DNA of 10,821 bases from Enterovirga sp. (lineage in GTDB: Bacteria > Pseudomonadota > Alphaproteobacteria > Rhizobiales > Beijerinckiaceae). The notes below the pieces were generated by a model. The model ran no database searches and was not told the DNA's origin. It saw nothing but the letters and a program-made list of their open reading frames with translations. Both the position numbers and the translations under genes were made by a program. The stretch lies in NCBI GenBank assembly GCA_028290385.1, contig JAQGJZ010000538.1, positions 1-10,821 on the forward strand, given 5' to 3'. Of this stretch, positions 1 through 6,443 are shown one piece after another (the first letter of the stretch is position 1; every line of letters starts with the position of its first letter).

Positions 1-866
1 CACCGAACGAGCCGGCCCCGGCCAGCCTCGGCCCGCGCACCTCGCTCGAGCCCGCCACTCCCTCCCCGCCGCTGGGCCCCGCCGGCGCTCGCGCTCTGCA
101 GGGCATCGAGGTTTTGCCGCTGCGGGAGCAGTTTTCACGCCTGGAAGCCTCCATGAACCGGCTCGGTGGCTCCCAGATCCGGTATCTCGGCGCGCTCGCC
201 GCCGGGGCGCAGAACGGGACCGCGCTGATCCGTGCCTCGCTCGCGACGCTCGGCCTGTCGGTCCAGCCCGAGCCCGCTGCGGACGCGAAGGGCCGGCGCC
301 CGGCAGGCCGGGTCGCCTCCCTCGACGCGTTCCAGACCCGGCTGGCCGAGACGGAGGCGAGCCTCGGGCAGCTCGAACGGTGGCGCGGCCTCGTCGAACT
401 CGTCCCGGTCCGCCCTCCCGTGGATGCGGAGACCACGCCGACGAGCAATTTCGGCACACGGAAGGATCCCTTCACGGGCGCCGCGGCGACGCATGCGGGC
501 ATCGATTTCCGCGGCGCGCTCGGCACCCCCGTCAAGGCGGCCGCGGCGGGGCGCGTGGTCACGGCGGATGTGTCCGGCGGCTACGGCAACCTGGTCGAGA
601 TCGAGCACGGTGGCGGCATCGTCACCCGCTACGCCCACCTGTCGGGGTTCAGCGTGGCGGCGGGCCAGTCGGTGGCGGCCGGAACCGTGGTCGGGCTCCT
701 CGGCTCGACGGGCCGCTCGACGGGTCCGCACCTCCACTACGAGACCCGGATCAACGGCAGCGCCGTCGATCCGATGCGCTTTCTGCAGGCGGGCGCACAG
801 ATCTTCGACCATCCGCCCCCGATCGCGGCCTCGCTCCAGGCGGACGGGGAGGCCAGCTTCGACTAA
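1..866 (+). CDS. M23 family (LytM-type) metallopeptidase, 5'-truncated by window edge
   Basis: This is the C-terminal part of a zinc peptidase that cleaves peptide cross-links in peptidoglycan, expected to act in the periplasm. The reading frame is open from base 3, so the true start lies before the window; the TTG at 114 is only an internal candidate. The visible protein begins with a Pro/Ala-rich stretch, then a helical region (about bases 120-400) that may be coiled-coil spacer, then the peptidase domain (about 440-790). The M23 zinc signature is complete: HAGID (His codon at 492, Asp four residues later) and HLH (about 729-737), with the conserved RYAHLS between them. All ligands being present argues for an active enzyme, not a LytM-like activator. 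Nothing of the signal peptide or membrane anchor is visible. Carbonic anhydrase follows after 72 bp on the same strand; a functional link is not obvious. Confidence 0.93.
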   Translation, partial: PNEPAPASLGPRTSLEPATPSPPLGPAGARALQGIEVLPLREQFSRLEASMNRLGGSQIRYLGALAAGAQNGTALIRASLATLGLSVQPEPAADAKGRRPAGRVASLDAFQTRLAETEASLGQLERWRGLVELVPVRPPVDAETTPTSNFGTRKDPFTGAAATHAGIDFRGALGTPVKAAAAGRVVTADVSGGYGNLVEIEHGGGIVTRYAHLSGFSVAAGQSVAAGTVVGLLGSTGRSTGPHLHYETRINGSAVDPMRFLQAGAQIFDHPPPIAASLQADGEASFD

Positions 867-938
867 AACCCCGCGGCGCGTCGCCGCCGGGCCGGCCAGC
901 GGATTGCATGGCGGGCCCGGTTGGGCGATGGGGACGGC

Positions 939-1616
939 ATGTTTCCGGAACGGCTCACGAACGGCTACCGCGCCTTTCTCGACAGGCGCTTCGCGAGCGA
1001 GCGCTCGCGCTACGAGATGCTGGCCCAACAGGGGCAGCGACCGGAGATCCTGGTCGTCGGCTGCGTCGATTCGCGGGTGTCGCCCGAGGTCATCTTCGAT
1101 GCCGCGCCGGGTGAGCTCCTGGTGGTGCGCAACGTCGCCAACATCGTGCCGCCTTACGAGCCGGATTCGCTGACCCAGCACGGCACCAGCGCGGCGCTCG
1201 AGTTCGGCGTGCAGGCGCTGCGCGTCAAGCACATCGTGGTGCTCGGCCATGCGCTGTGCGGCGGCATCAGGGCCTTCGCGGATGAGCAGGAGCCGCTCTC
1301 GCCCGGCGACTTCATCGGGCGCTGGATGTCGCAGATCGCGCCCGCCGCCGAGAGCCTGGGACCGCCCCCGGCGGAGCCGGAGAACCGGACGGACTACCTC
1401 CGGCGGCTCGAATTCGCCTCCGTCGAGCTCAGCTTGCGCAACCTGATGACGTTTCCCTGCGTGCGCATCCTGGTGGAGCGCGGCAAGCTCCAGCTCCATG
1501 GCGCCTATTTCGGCGTTTCGAGCGGAAAGCTGCTCGTGCGGAACCCGGAAACGGGCACCTTCGAGCCGACCGGCGACACCCCGCTCTCGCCAAACACCAT
1601 GATCCGCTGCAGCTGA
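939..1616 (+). CDS. Beta-class carbonic anhydrase
   Basis: This enzyme interconverts CO2 and bicarbonate in the cytoplasm (EC 4.2.1.1), feeding carboxylases and pH balance. The protein is 225 residues, normal for bacterial beta-CAs. Counting from the ATG at 939, the active site is complete: Cys42 in GCVDSR with the Asp44-Arg46 dyad, and His104 and Cys107 in GHALCGG, giving the Cys-His-Cys zinc site. The block VVRNVANIVPPYE is also typical. I chose ATG 939 because the family commonly starts close to FPERL and a purine-rich GGGGA lies just upstream. The in-frame TTG at 921 would add six residues of no recognisable value. There is no signal peptide. The gene lies between a peptidase gene and a tRNA gene and is probably monocistronic or co-transcribed with the peptidase. 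Confidence 0.96.
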   Translation: MFPERLTNGYRAFLDRRFASERSRYEMLAQQGQRPEILVVGCVDSRVSPEVIFDAAPGELLVVRNVANIVPPYEPDSLTQHGTSAALEFGVQALRVKHIVVLGHALCGGIRAFADEQEPLSPGDFIGRWMSQIAPAAESLGPPPAEPENRTDYLRRLEFASVELSLRNLMTFPCVRILVERGKLQLHGAYFGVSSGKLLVRNPETGTFEPTGDTPLSPNTMIRCS

Positions 1617-1847
1617 GCGGGCCCCCCGCCCCCGAACAGGCTGAACCTCGGGCCAGCGCCGCCGCGCCGCCGCGCCAGGCCCGGGACGGTCGGCCGATTG
1701 CGCCCCCTCGCGGGGCGAACGCGTTCGGCACGCAGCCCCCAGGCAGCGCGCCCTCGCCCGGCGGGGGCTCCCCATGCCTGCCTCTCGCCGACCCGCACAC
1801 CGCAAGGGTGGACCGCACCCCGCATTTCGCCTAGATCCAGTGAGCCT

Positions 1848-1923
1848 GGGCCTGTAGCTCAATGGTTAGAGCCGGCCGCTCATAACGGTCTGGTTGCAGG
1901 TTCGAGTCCTGCCGGGCCCACCA
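1848..1923 (+). tRNA. tRNA-Ile2 (anticodon CAT, lysidine-modified type), CCA encoded
   Basis: A complete 76-nt cloverleaf. The 7-bp acceptor stem is GGGCCTG at 1848-1854 paired with 1913-1919 (one G-T wobble), discriminator A at 1920 and genomic CCA at 1921-1923. The anticodon loop CTCATAA sits on the stem GGCCG/CGGTC, and the T-arm is CAGG-TTCGAGT-CCTG. CAT could mean initiator Met, elongator Met or Ile2. The acceptor pairs C4-G69 and C5-G68 with A37 and A38 are the set that TilS uses to select tRNA-Ile2 for lysidine at C34; E. coli elongator Met has U4 and A5 instead. It therefore probably reads AUA. Automatic pipelines often label this gene tRNA-Met. The 3' half of such a gene is a common integration target, and the genes to its right look accessory. 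Confidence 0.95.
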
Positions 1924-2267
1924 AGGTTTTGAATCACTTGTGCGGCAGTTGGTTGGCTTCTTCGGCCCTTGCGTCAACGAAACAACCAATCTCGGTCGCT
2001 CTGGAGCAGCGTCGCCTCCTGTGGGCGCTCCCGGTAGCGGAAGCCGAATCTGCCCGCCGCCGCTTTCTGCCGAGCCTGAGAACTTTAGGAAGCTCGTCGC
2101 CTGCCGGCTCGTGCCGGGGCGGCACCGATTCAGCTACGGCCAGCGGCCTCGACGCACAGCGCCAGCTCCGTCCGCGACCGGGCAGCAACCCGACTCCCGC
2201 GCTTGGCGCCCCCCGGACGTGAGGGCGATCCCGAGATCCAAGCAAGACACCCGAGAGACGAGCTCCG
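1924..2267. other. Gap of 344 bp without a recognisable gene, downstream of the tRNA
   Basis: Nothing here translates to a protein I recognise on either strand. The long frames through it are rich in Arg, Ala and Pro, as expected of shadow frames in GC-rich DNA. Two small inverted repeats are visible: TTGGTTG at 1949-1955 against CAACCAA at 1983-1989 (27-nt loop), and GTGCCG at 2111-2116 against CGGCAC at 2120-2125 (3-nt loop). Either could help end tRNA transcription or form part of the 3' end of the leftward dehydrogenase transcript. No second copy of the tRNA 3' end and no integrase remnant was seen. Confidence 0.5.
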
Positions 2268-3077
2268 TTAGGTCCCGACCCGCAAGGGTGCGTGCAGCTT
2301 GCGAAGAGCGGCGAGGACCGAGAGCGCGGTGATCCGGCCCGTCTTCGGGTTCTCGGAGGGTATATTTTCGATCGACATCGTGAAGCGGGCGGAATCGGCG
2401 TCAACCTCGATCGAGTGACAGTTGCGGCTCACACCGGGGTCAGCCCAGATCTCGATCGTGGTCCGATCCGGCCCGATCCCGGCGAGCGATAACGCCGCCG
2501 CCACGTTGACGTTCGCCGGGAAGCCCCGTGCGGCCTCTCGCGCGGTGCCCACGAACACGAGCTTTGGCTCGGATAGGCCCTGGACCGAGATGCCATTCAT
2601 CTCCAGGTATGGTGCCCCGGCTAGCCCATTCGGAGGCTTACGGGTCTTCATGCGCACAGAGTGGATCACACCCTCGGCTGCTGCAACCACCGCATCCAGG
2701 CCGAGCAGGGCGCCGGTCGGGACGATGATCTGACCACCACGATCGCGCGCAAGCTCGATCAAATCGGGATGCCGCAGCAGCGCCCCGCAGCTCAAGACCA
2801 TGGCCCGCCGCCCCTCCTCCAGCATCGGCCGACAGATCTCTGGCAGCACTGCAGCGGGCGCGCATTCGACCACGAGATCGACATGAGCCGGGAACTCGCG
2901 GAGCTGGATGACGGGGCAGTCGATTGCCTGGTCGGCCAGCCAGGTTCTTGCAGCATCGGAACGGCCCGAGGCAACGGCGCCCAGCACCAGGCCCGGCACC
3001 TCCCCAGCTGCGATGCGGGTCGCGAGCGCGCGCCCGATCGCCCCGAGGCCTGCGATCCCTACCTTCGTCGATGCCAT
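2268..3077 (-). CDS. nadX: Putative L-aspartate dehydrogenase (NadX/DUF108 family)
   Basis: Family members oxidise L-aspartate with NAD(P)+ to iminoaspartate or oxaloacetate plus ammonia (EC 1.4.1.21), either for NAD synthesis or for amino-acid metabolism. The protein is 269 residues, the usual length. The N-terminal Rossmann domain carries GLGAIG (residues 10-15). The C-terminal DUF108 half has the conserved blocks PTGALLGLDAV (about 120-130), FPANVNVAAALSLAGIG (186-202), the probable catalytic His221 in NCHSIEVDA, and NPKTGRITALSVLAALR near the end. The ATG at 3075-3077 is preceded by a GGGGGA ribosome-binding site. There is no nadA or nadC beside it, so a dedicated NAD-synthesis role is not supported. 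It diverges from a Bug-type receptor across 76 bp, so it may instead act in catabolism of an imported amino or dicarboxylic acid. The substrate is inferred from the family and might differ. Confidence 0.88.
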   Translation of the reverse strand: MASTKVGIAGLGAIGRALATRIAAGEVPGLVLGAVASGRSDAARTWLADQAIDCPVIQLREFPAHVDLVVECAPAAVLPEICRPMLEEGRRAMVLSCGALLRHPDLIELARDRGGQIIVPTGALLGLDAVVAAAEGVIHSVRMKTRKPPNGLAGAPYLEMNGISVQGLSEPKLVFVGTAREAARGFPANVNVAAALSLAGIGPDRTTIEIWADPGVSRNCHSIEVDADSARFTMSIENIPSENPKTGRITALSVLAALRKLHAPLRVGT

Positions 3078-3153
3078 TGCAGTCCCCCAAGCCTTCCCAT
3101 TCTGTCCCAGGCGGCGGAAACTCCCTGGTTAGGGAAGAAGCGTCGGGGGAACA
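3078..3153. promoter_or_regulatory. Divergent intergenic region between the dehydrogenase and Bug receptor
   Basis: These 76 bp must hold the start signals of both genes. They contain a perfect 5-bp inverted repeat, TCCCT at 3122-3126 and AGGGA at 3131-3135 separated by GGTT, nested inside the wider pair CTTCCC at 3093-3098 and GGGAAG at 3132-3137. This dyad is a candidate operator or hairpin. I could not identify convincing -35/-10 hexamers on either strand, and there is no regulator gene immediately adjacent. Confidence 0.4.
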
Positions 3154-4128
3154 ATGTTTACACGCCTGATTGCGGCATTGGTGCTCGTCACCTCCTTGTC
3201 GACCGGGGCCGGGGCTCAGGATTGGCCGACGCGGCCGCTGACCATGATCATCCCGTTCGCGGCCGGAGGGCCGACGGATGTTCTCGGCCGCGTGATGGCC
3301 GAGCGCATGAGCCAGTCCCTGGGTCAGCAAGTGGTGGTCGAAAATGTCGGCGGGGCCGGCGGGATGACGGGCGGACAGCGCGTGGTTCAGGCGAAGCCGG
3401 ACGGCTACACCTTCTTGTTGGGGACGGTCGGCACCCACGCCGTTAATCAGACCCTCTACAAGAGGCCGCTCTACGACGCGGTGAATGACTTCATGCCGGT
3501 CGCTTTGATGGCGGAGGTGCCGCAGATCCTTATCACCCGAAAGGATCTGCCCGCGAACAACCTCCAGGAGTTCATCGCCTACGCGAAGGCGAACCAGAGC
3601 AAGATGAATTTCGGCTCGGCGGGCAATGGCTCGGCCGTGCATCTTGGCTGCCTTCTCCTCAATACCGCCATGGGCACCAACGTCCAGCACGTGCCCTACC
3701 GCGGCTCCGCGGTAGCCATGACCGATCTCCAGAGTGGCCGGCTAGACTTCATGTGCGAGATCGTCTCGACAGGCGCACCGCAGGTGCAGGGCGGAACCGT
3801 GAAGGCACTCGCGACCCTCGCCCTGACCCGCTCGCCAGTGCTGCCTGACCTGCCGACGGCCGATGAACAGGGCCTTGAAGGGTTCGTCGCCTACACATGG
3901 AACGCCTTGTTCCTGCCCAAAGGCACGCCGGACGCGATCGTGCAGAAGCTGCGCGGTGCGACGCTTGATGCCCTGAAGGACCCCGCCGTCCGCAACCGAC
4001 TGGAAGGCTTAGGCGCTTCCATCGTGAGTGAGGACCGGACCACCCCCGAGTATCTCGCCCGCTTCGTGAAGAGCGAAATTGAGAAATGGGCAGCGCCGAT
4101 CAAATCCAGCGGAGTAGTCGTGGATTAG
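3154..4128 (+). CDS. Bug/TctC family tripartite tricarboxylate transporter substrate-binding protein
   Basis: This is a periplasmic receptor that captures a small carboxylated or amidated solute. Classical partners are the membrane proteins TctA and TctB. The 324-residue length is standard. An Ala/Leu-rich signal peptide spans residues 1-21 with probable cleavage at AGA-QDWP. Diagnostic family blocks follow: PFAAGGPTDVLGRVMAE (34-50), QQVVVEN and the glycine-rich GGAGGMTGG, then HVPYRGSAVAMTDLQSG near mid-protein and PDLPTADEQGLEGF. ATG 3154 is preceded by GGGGGA at suitable spacing. No tctAB genes are in the window, so it is an orphan here, a common situation in soil Proteobacteria where these receptors are greatly expanded. 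The divergent dehydrogenase suggests, as inference, that its ligand could be an amino- or dicarboxylate. The ligand cannot be read from the sequence. Confidence 0.95.
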   Translation: MFTRLIAALVLVTSLSTGAGAQDWPTRPLTMIIPFAAGGPTDVLGRVMAERMSQSLGQQVVVENVGGAGGMTGGQRVVQAKPDGYTFLLGTVGTHAVNQTLYKRPLYDAVNDFMPVALMAEVPQILITRKDLPANNLQEFIAYAKANQSKMNFGSAGNGSAVHLGCLLLNTAMGTNVQHVPYRGSAVAMTDLQSGRLDFMCEIVSTGAPQVQGGTVKALATLALTRSPVLPDLPTADEQGLEGFVAYTWNALFLPKGTPDAIVQKLRGATLDALKDPAVRNRLEGLGASIVSEDRTTPEYLARFVKSEIEKWAAPIKSSGVVVD

Positions 4129-4151
4129 CTTTGCCCCTCAGCACCGCAAGA

Positions 4152-4213
4152 CCGGCCCAACGTCGTCCCTACTCGCGTCCGCTTTCGCGGCGCTGTCGAA
4201 GACGTCGGGCCGG
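4152..4213. repeat. Long imperfect inverted repeat between convergent genes (possible bidirectional terminator)
   Basis: CCGGCCCAACGTC at 4152-4164 pairs with GACGTCGGGCCGG at 4201-4213, giving 12 pairs out of 13. The 36-nt loop holds a second stem: GCG-T-CCGC at 4175-4182 against GCGGCGC at 4187-4193 with a TTTC tetraloop and one bulged T. It lies 23 bp after the Bug receptor stop and in the 262-bp gap (4129-4390) into which the leftward amidase cluster also reads. No T-tract follows on either strand, so if it terminates transcription it would not be a canonical intrinsic terminator. A dispersed repeat element is the alternative. A smaller hairpin, CGGGC/GCCCG, is at 4319-4333. Confidence 0.5.
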
Positions 4214-4390
4214 CTGTCGTCAGTATCTCCGGGTCGCCTGTGAGCCGACGGCGACGGGCAAGACCTGGCAAGTCCTCGGCCAGCGTCCCGGTCGCTGATC
4301 CTGGCATCTGGGACTCAGCGGGCTTCTGGCCCGGCACGCATCACCGCACCCGCCGCACGGGCACGAGCCATGAACGGTCAGGCCGGACCT

Positions 4391-5041
4391 TCAGGCCGGC
4401 TGCGCGGAACCCGCGCTTGCGCGGTTGTCCAGGTAGCTGATCACCTCGCGCTTCGGCAGCACGTCGCCGTACTTCGCGTCGATGTCGAACAGGTTGGCAT
4501 CGTGCGGGCCGTCGTGCCGGTCGCCCACGCATTCCCGCGGCACGATGACGTGGAAGCCATGCTGGACGCCGTCGACGGCGCTGGCGCGGATGCAGCCGCT
4601 CGTCGAGCAGCCGATCAGCACCATCGTGTCGATTCTTTGGGTCGCCAGCGTGGCCGCGAGCGACGTTCCGAAGAAGCAACTTGGGTATTGCTTGACGATG
4701 ACGAGCTCGTCGGCGGTCGGGGCGATCGTCGGGTCGATCTCGGCCAGGGGCTCGCCGGCCACCAGCCGGCGCAAGGACGGCGCCTTTTTCAGGAACACAC
4801 CGCCATCGCAGCCGGACGGGTGATAAAGGACCTTGGTGTACACGACCGGGACCCGGGCCTTGCGGGCGGCCGCCAGAAGACCGACGGATTCCCGCACGGC
4901 GCTGACGACCCCCTCCGCGAAGAAGGGCGAGCCAGGCGTCGTGTAGGCGAGGATGAAGTCGACCACCACGACGGCCGGCCGCTCGCCGAAACCGAGCCGG
5001 TGGTCGAACACGCCGGCGTAGTTGCTTTCCCTGCTTCCCAT
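4391..5041 (-). CDS. Isochorismatase-fold cysteine hydrolase (N-carbamoylsarcosine/maleamate amidohydrolase-like)
   Basis: A cytoplasmic hydrolase that removes ammonia from an amide or carbamoyl group through a cysteine nucleophile. The 216-residue protein has the full triad: Asp28 in VVVVDF, Lys117 in VIVKQYPS, and Cys150 in GCSTSGCIRASA. The STSGC context resembles N-carbamoylsarcosine amidohydrolase and NicF-type maleamate amidohydrolase more than biuret hydrolase, which I recall as having TDVC. The block ANLFDIDAKYGDV is also common in that group. The ATG at 5039-5041 has a strong GAGGGGG ribosome-binding site at 5046-5052. It is the last gene of the leftward cluster, 45 bp after the upstream amidase stop, and no sarcosine or nicotinate pathway genes are nearby. 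A role in the second or third hydrolytic step of an amide catabolic route is inferred; the substrate is unknown. Confidence 0.92.
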   Translation of the reverse strand: MGSRESNYAGVFDHRLGFGERPAVVVVDFILAYTTPGSPFFAEGVVSAVRESVGLLAAARKARVPVVYTKVLYHPSGCDGGVFLKKAPSLRRLVAGEPLAEIDPTIAPTADELVIVKQYPSCFFGTSLAATLATQRIDTMVLIGCSTSGCIRASAVDGVQHGFHVIVPRECVGDRHDGPHDANLFDIDAKYGDVLPKREVISYLDNRASAGSAQPA

Positions 5042-5086
5042 CCCGCCCCCTCGCGCCTGCGGCGCTTGTTGTTCTGGCGCCGGCGC

Positions 5087-6433
5087 TCAGGCTCGGCAGA
5101 GCGCCGGTTGCTCCAGGTGCCAGCCGGTGCGCTCCTGATACGCCACCCCGGCCCGGAACAGCAGCCCCTCGGCGAACCATGGCCCGATCAGCTGCATGCC
5201 GGCGGGCAGGCCGCCCCGCCCAAAACCGCAAGGCAGGGCCAGCACGGGCACCGCGCCCGCGGAAAAGCAATAGGTGAAGCGGCTCAGGCGACTGAGCGCG
5301 GCCAGCGCCGTGTCGTCGTCGATGCGCGGTGCCACCACAGGCGCGGTCGGCGCGACGATCAGATCCACCGACCGAAAGAGCCGGCGCAGACCGTCACGCC
5401 ACCGGGTGCGCCAGCGCAGCGCCTCGGCGTAGCGCATGCCGCTGACGGACAATCCGATCTCCAGCCGATGGCGCACGTCCGCGCCTAATTTCTCGGGGGC
5501 GGTTTCGCGCCGTTGCTGGTGGAAGGAGGCCGCGTCGGCGGCCGCAATGACGTAGGCGGTATGCTCTTGCGCCGCTTCGATCTCCGGGACCTCGATCTCG
5601 ACGAGTGTGGCGCCACAGCGCTCCCAGTCGCGAAGCGCGGCCTCGAGCAGCGTATCGATGCCGTCGCTCAGCTCCTCGAAGAAGAACTTGCGTGGGATCC
5701 CGATGCGGATGCCGGCGACCCCGTCCCGCAGCGTGGGCAGGACATTCTCCACCGGCCTGTCGACGGAATGCGGGTCCTTGTCGTCGTAGCCGGCGACGGC
5801 CGCGAAGACGCGGGCGAGATCGGTCACCCGCCGCGCCAGCGGGCCGTTGGTGTCGAACTCCGGCGAGAGTGGAAGGGAGCCGTGGCTCGAGATGCGCCCA
5901 AAGGTCGGTCGCAGGCCGCTGACCCCGTTCAAGGCCGCCGGGATGCGCACCGAGCCGCCCGTGTCGGAGCCGATCGACACAGCGCCCATTCCGCTCGCCA
6001 CGGCGGCCCCGGAGCCGCCGCTGGACCCGCCCGGGATGACGGCGGGGTCCCACGGGTTCCGACAGGCGCCGAGATGGGGGTTCTGGGTGGTCGCGCCGAA
6101 GGCGAACTCGTGCAGGTTCGCCTTGGCCAAGATGACAGCGCCGGCCGCCCTGAGCCGGCGGACGATCTCGGCATCCTGTTCTGCGACGTCGTTGAAGAAT
6201 CCGGGATTGCCGTTCGTCGTCGGCAGGCCGGCGACGTCGATCGTGTCCTTTACGGTGACGACGAGGCCGTGCAGGAGGCCGGCCCAATCGCCCGCGGCCG
6301 CGGTCGCGTCGAGACGCTCCGCCGCCGCCCTGGCGCCGCCCTCGTCGATGGCGACCAGGGCGTTGAGCTGCGGATTGAGCCGCTCGATTGCCGAGAGGCT
6401 CCGCTCCAGGGCGTCCTGGGCCAAGCGCACCAT
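5087..6433 (-). CDS. Amidase signature family hydrolase (amidase 1)
   Basis: Amidase-signature enzymes hydrolyse C-N amide bonds with a Ser-cisSer-Lys triad in the cytoplasm. The 448-residue protein shows all three: Lys62 in TVKDTIDVAG, cis-Ser137 in PGGSSGGSG, and nucleophile Ser161 in GSDTGGSVRIPA. The spacings (75 and 24 residues) match those of fatty-acid amide hydrolase. It could be an aliphatic or aryl amidase or a ureide-type hydrolase. GatA of the tRNA amidotransferase is unlikely because gatB and gatC are absent and it sits in a catabolic cluster. ATG 6431-6433 lies 10 bp after the stop of the binding-protein gene and has only a weak ribosome-binding site, which suggests translational coupling. 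It is clearly related to the second amidase at 7744-9177 (shared blocks KANLHE, CRNPW, SVDRP), so the pair probably arose by an old duplication. Confidence 0.94.
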   Translation of the reverse strand: MVRLAQDALERSLSAIERLNPQLNALVAIDEGGARAAAERLDATAAAGDWAGLLHGLVVTVKDTIDVAGLPTTNGNPGFFNDVAEQDAEIVRRLRAAGAVILAKANLHEFAFGATTQNPHLGACRNPWDPAVIPGGSSGGSGAAVASGMGAVSIGSDTGGSVRIPAALNGVSGLRPTFGRISSHGSLPLSPEFDTNGPLARRVTDLARVFAAVAGYDDKDPHSVDRPVENVLPTLRDGVAGIRIGIPRKFFFEELSDGIDTLLEAALRDWERCGATLVEIEVPEIEAAQEHTAYVIAAADAASFHQQRRETAPEKLGADVRHRLEIGLSVSGMRYAEALRWRTRWRDGLRRLFRSVDLIVAPTAPVVAPRIDDDTALAALSRLSRFTYCFSAGAVPVLALPCGFGRGGLPAGMQLIGPWFAEGLLFRAGVAYQERTGWHLEQPALCRA

Positions 6434-6443
6434 GGGCGGGCCG

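Noticed and set aside
1716..1727. Perfect 12-nt palindrome CGAACGCGTTCG next to a CGCCCC/GGGGCG hairpin (1701-1717) between carbonic anhydrase and tRNA
   Set aside because: Short GC-rich palindromes are expected by chance in this composition and no T-tract or conserved context supports a function.
135..1862. Very long open frame (575 codons) on the minus strand
   Set aside because: It is antisense to the M23 peptidase, the carbonic anhydrase and part of the tRNA, all firmly supported. Its product is Arg/Ala/Gly-rich with no family pattern, a usual shadow in GC-rich DNA.
1698..2222. Plus-strand open frame containing a PVAQWLE...GSSPAGPT-like peptide
   Set aside because: That peptide is the familiar artefact of translating through a tRNA gene; the frame crosses 1848-1923.
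1800..2290. CCGCAAGGGTG occurring on both sides of the tRNA (about 1800 and 2280) as possible attachment repeats
   Set aside because: Only 11 bases, one copy lies inside the dehydrogenase coding sequence, and neither overlaps the tRNA 3' end as real attachment sites do.
4378..4399. Direct repeat TCAGGCCGG (two copies, 13-bp period) at the end of the cysteine hydrolase gene
   Set aside because: Very short, one copy overlaps the stop codon, and it has no further copies nearby.
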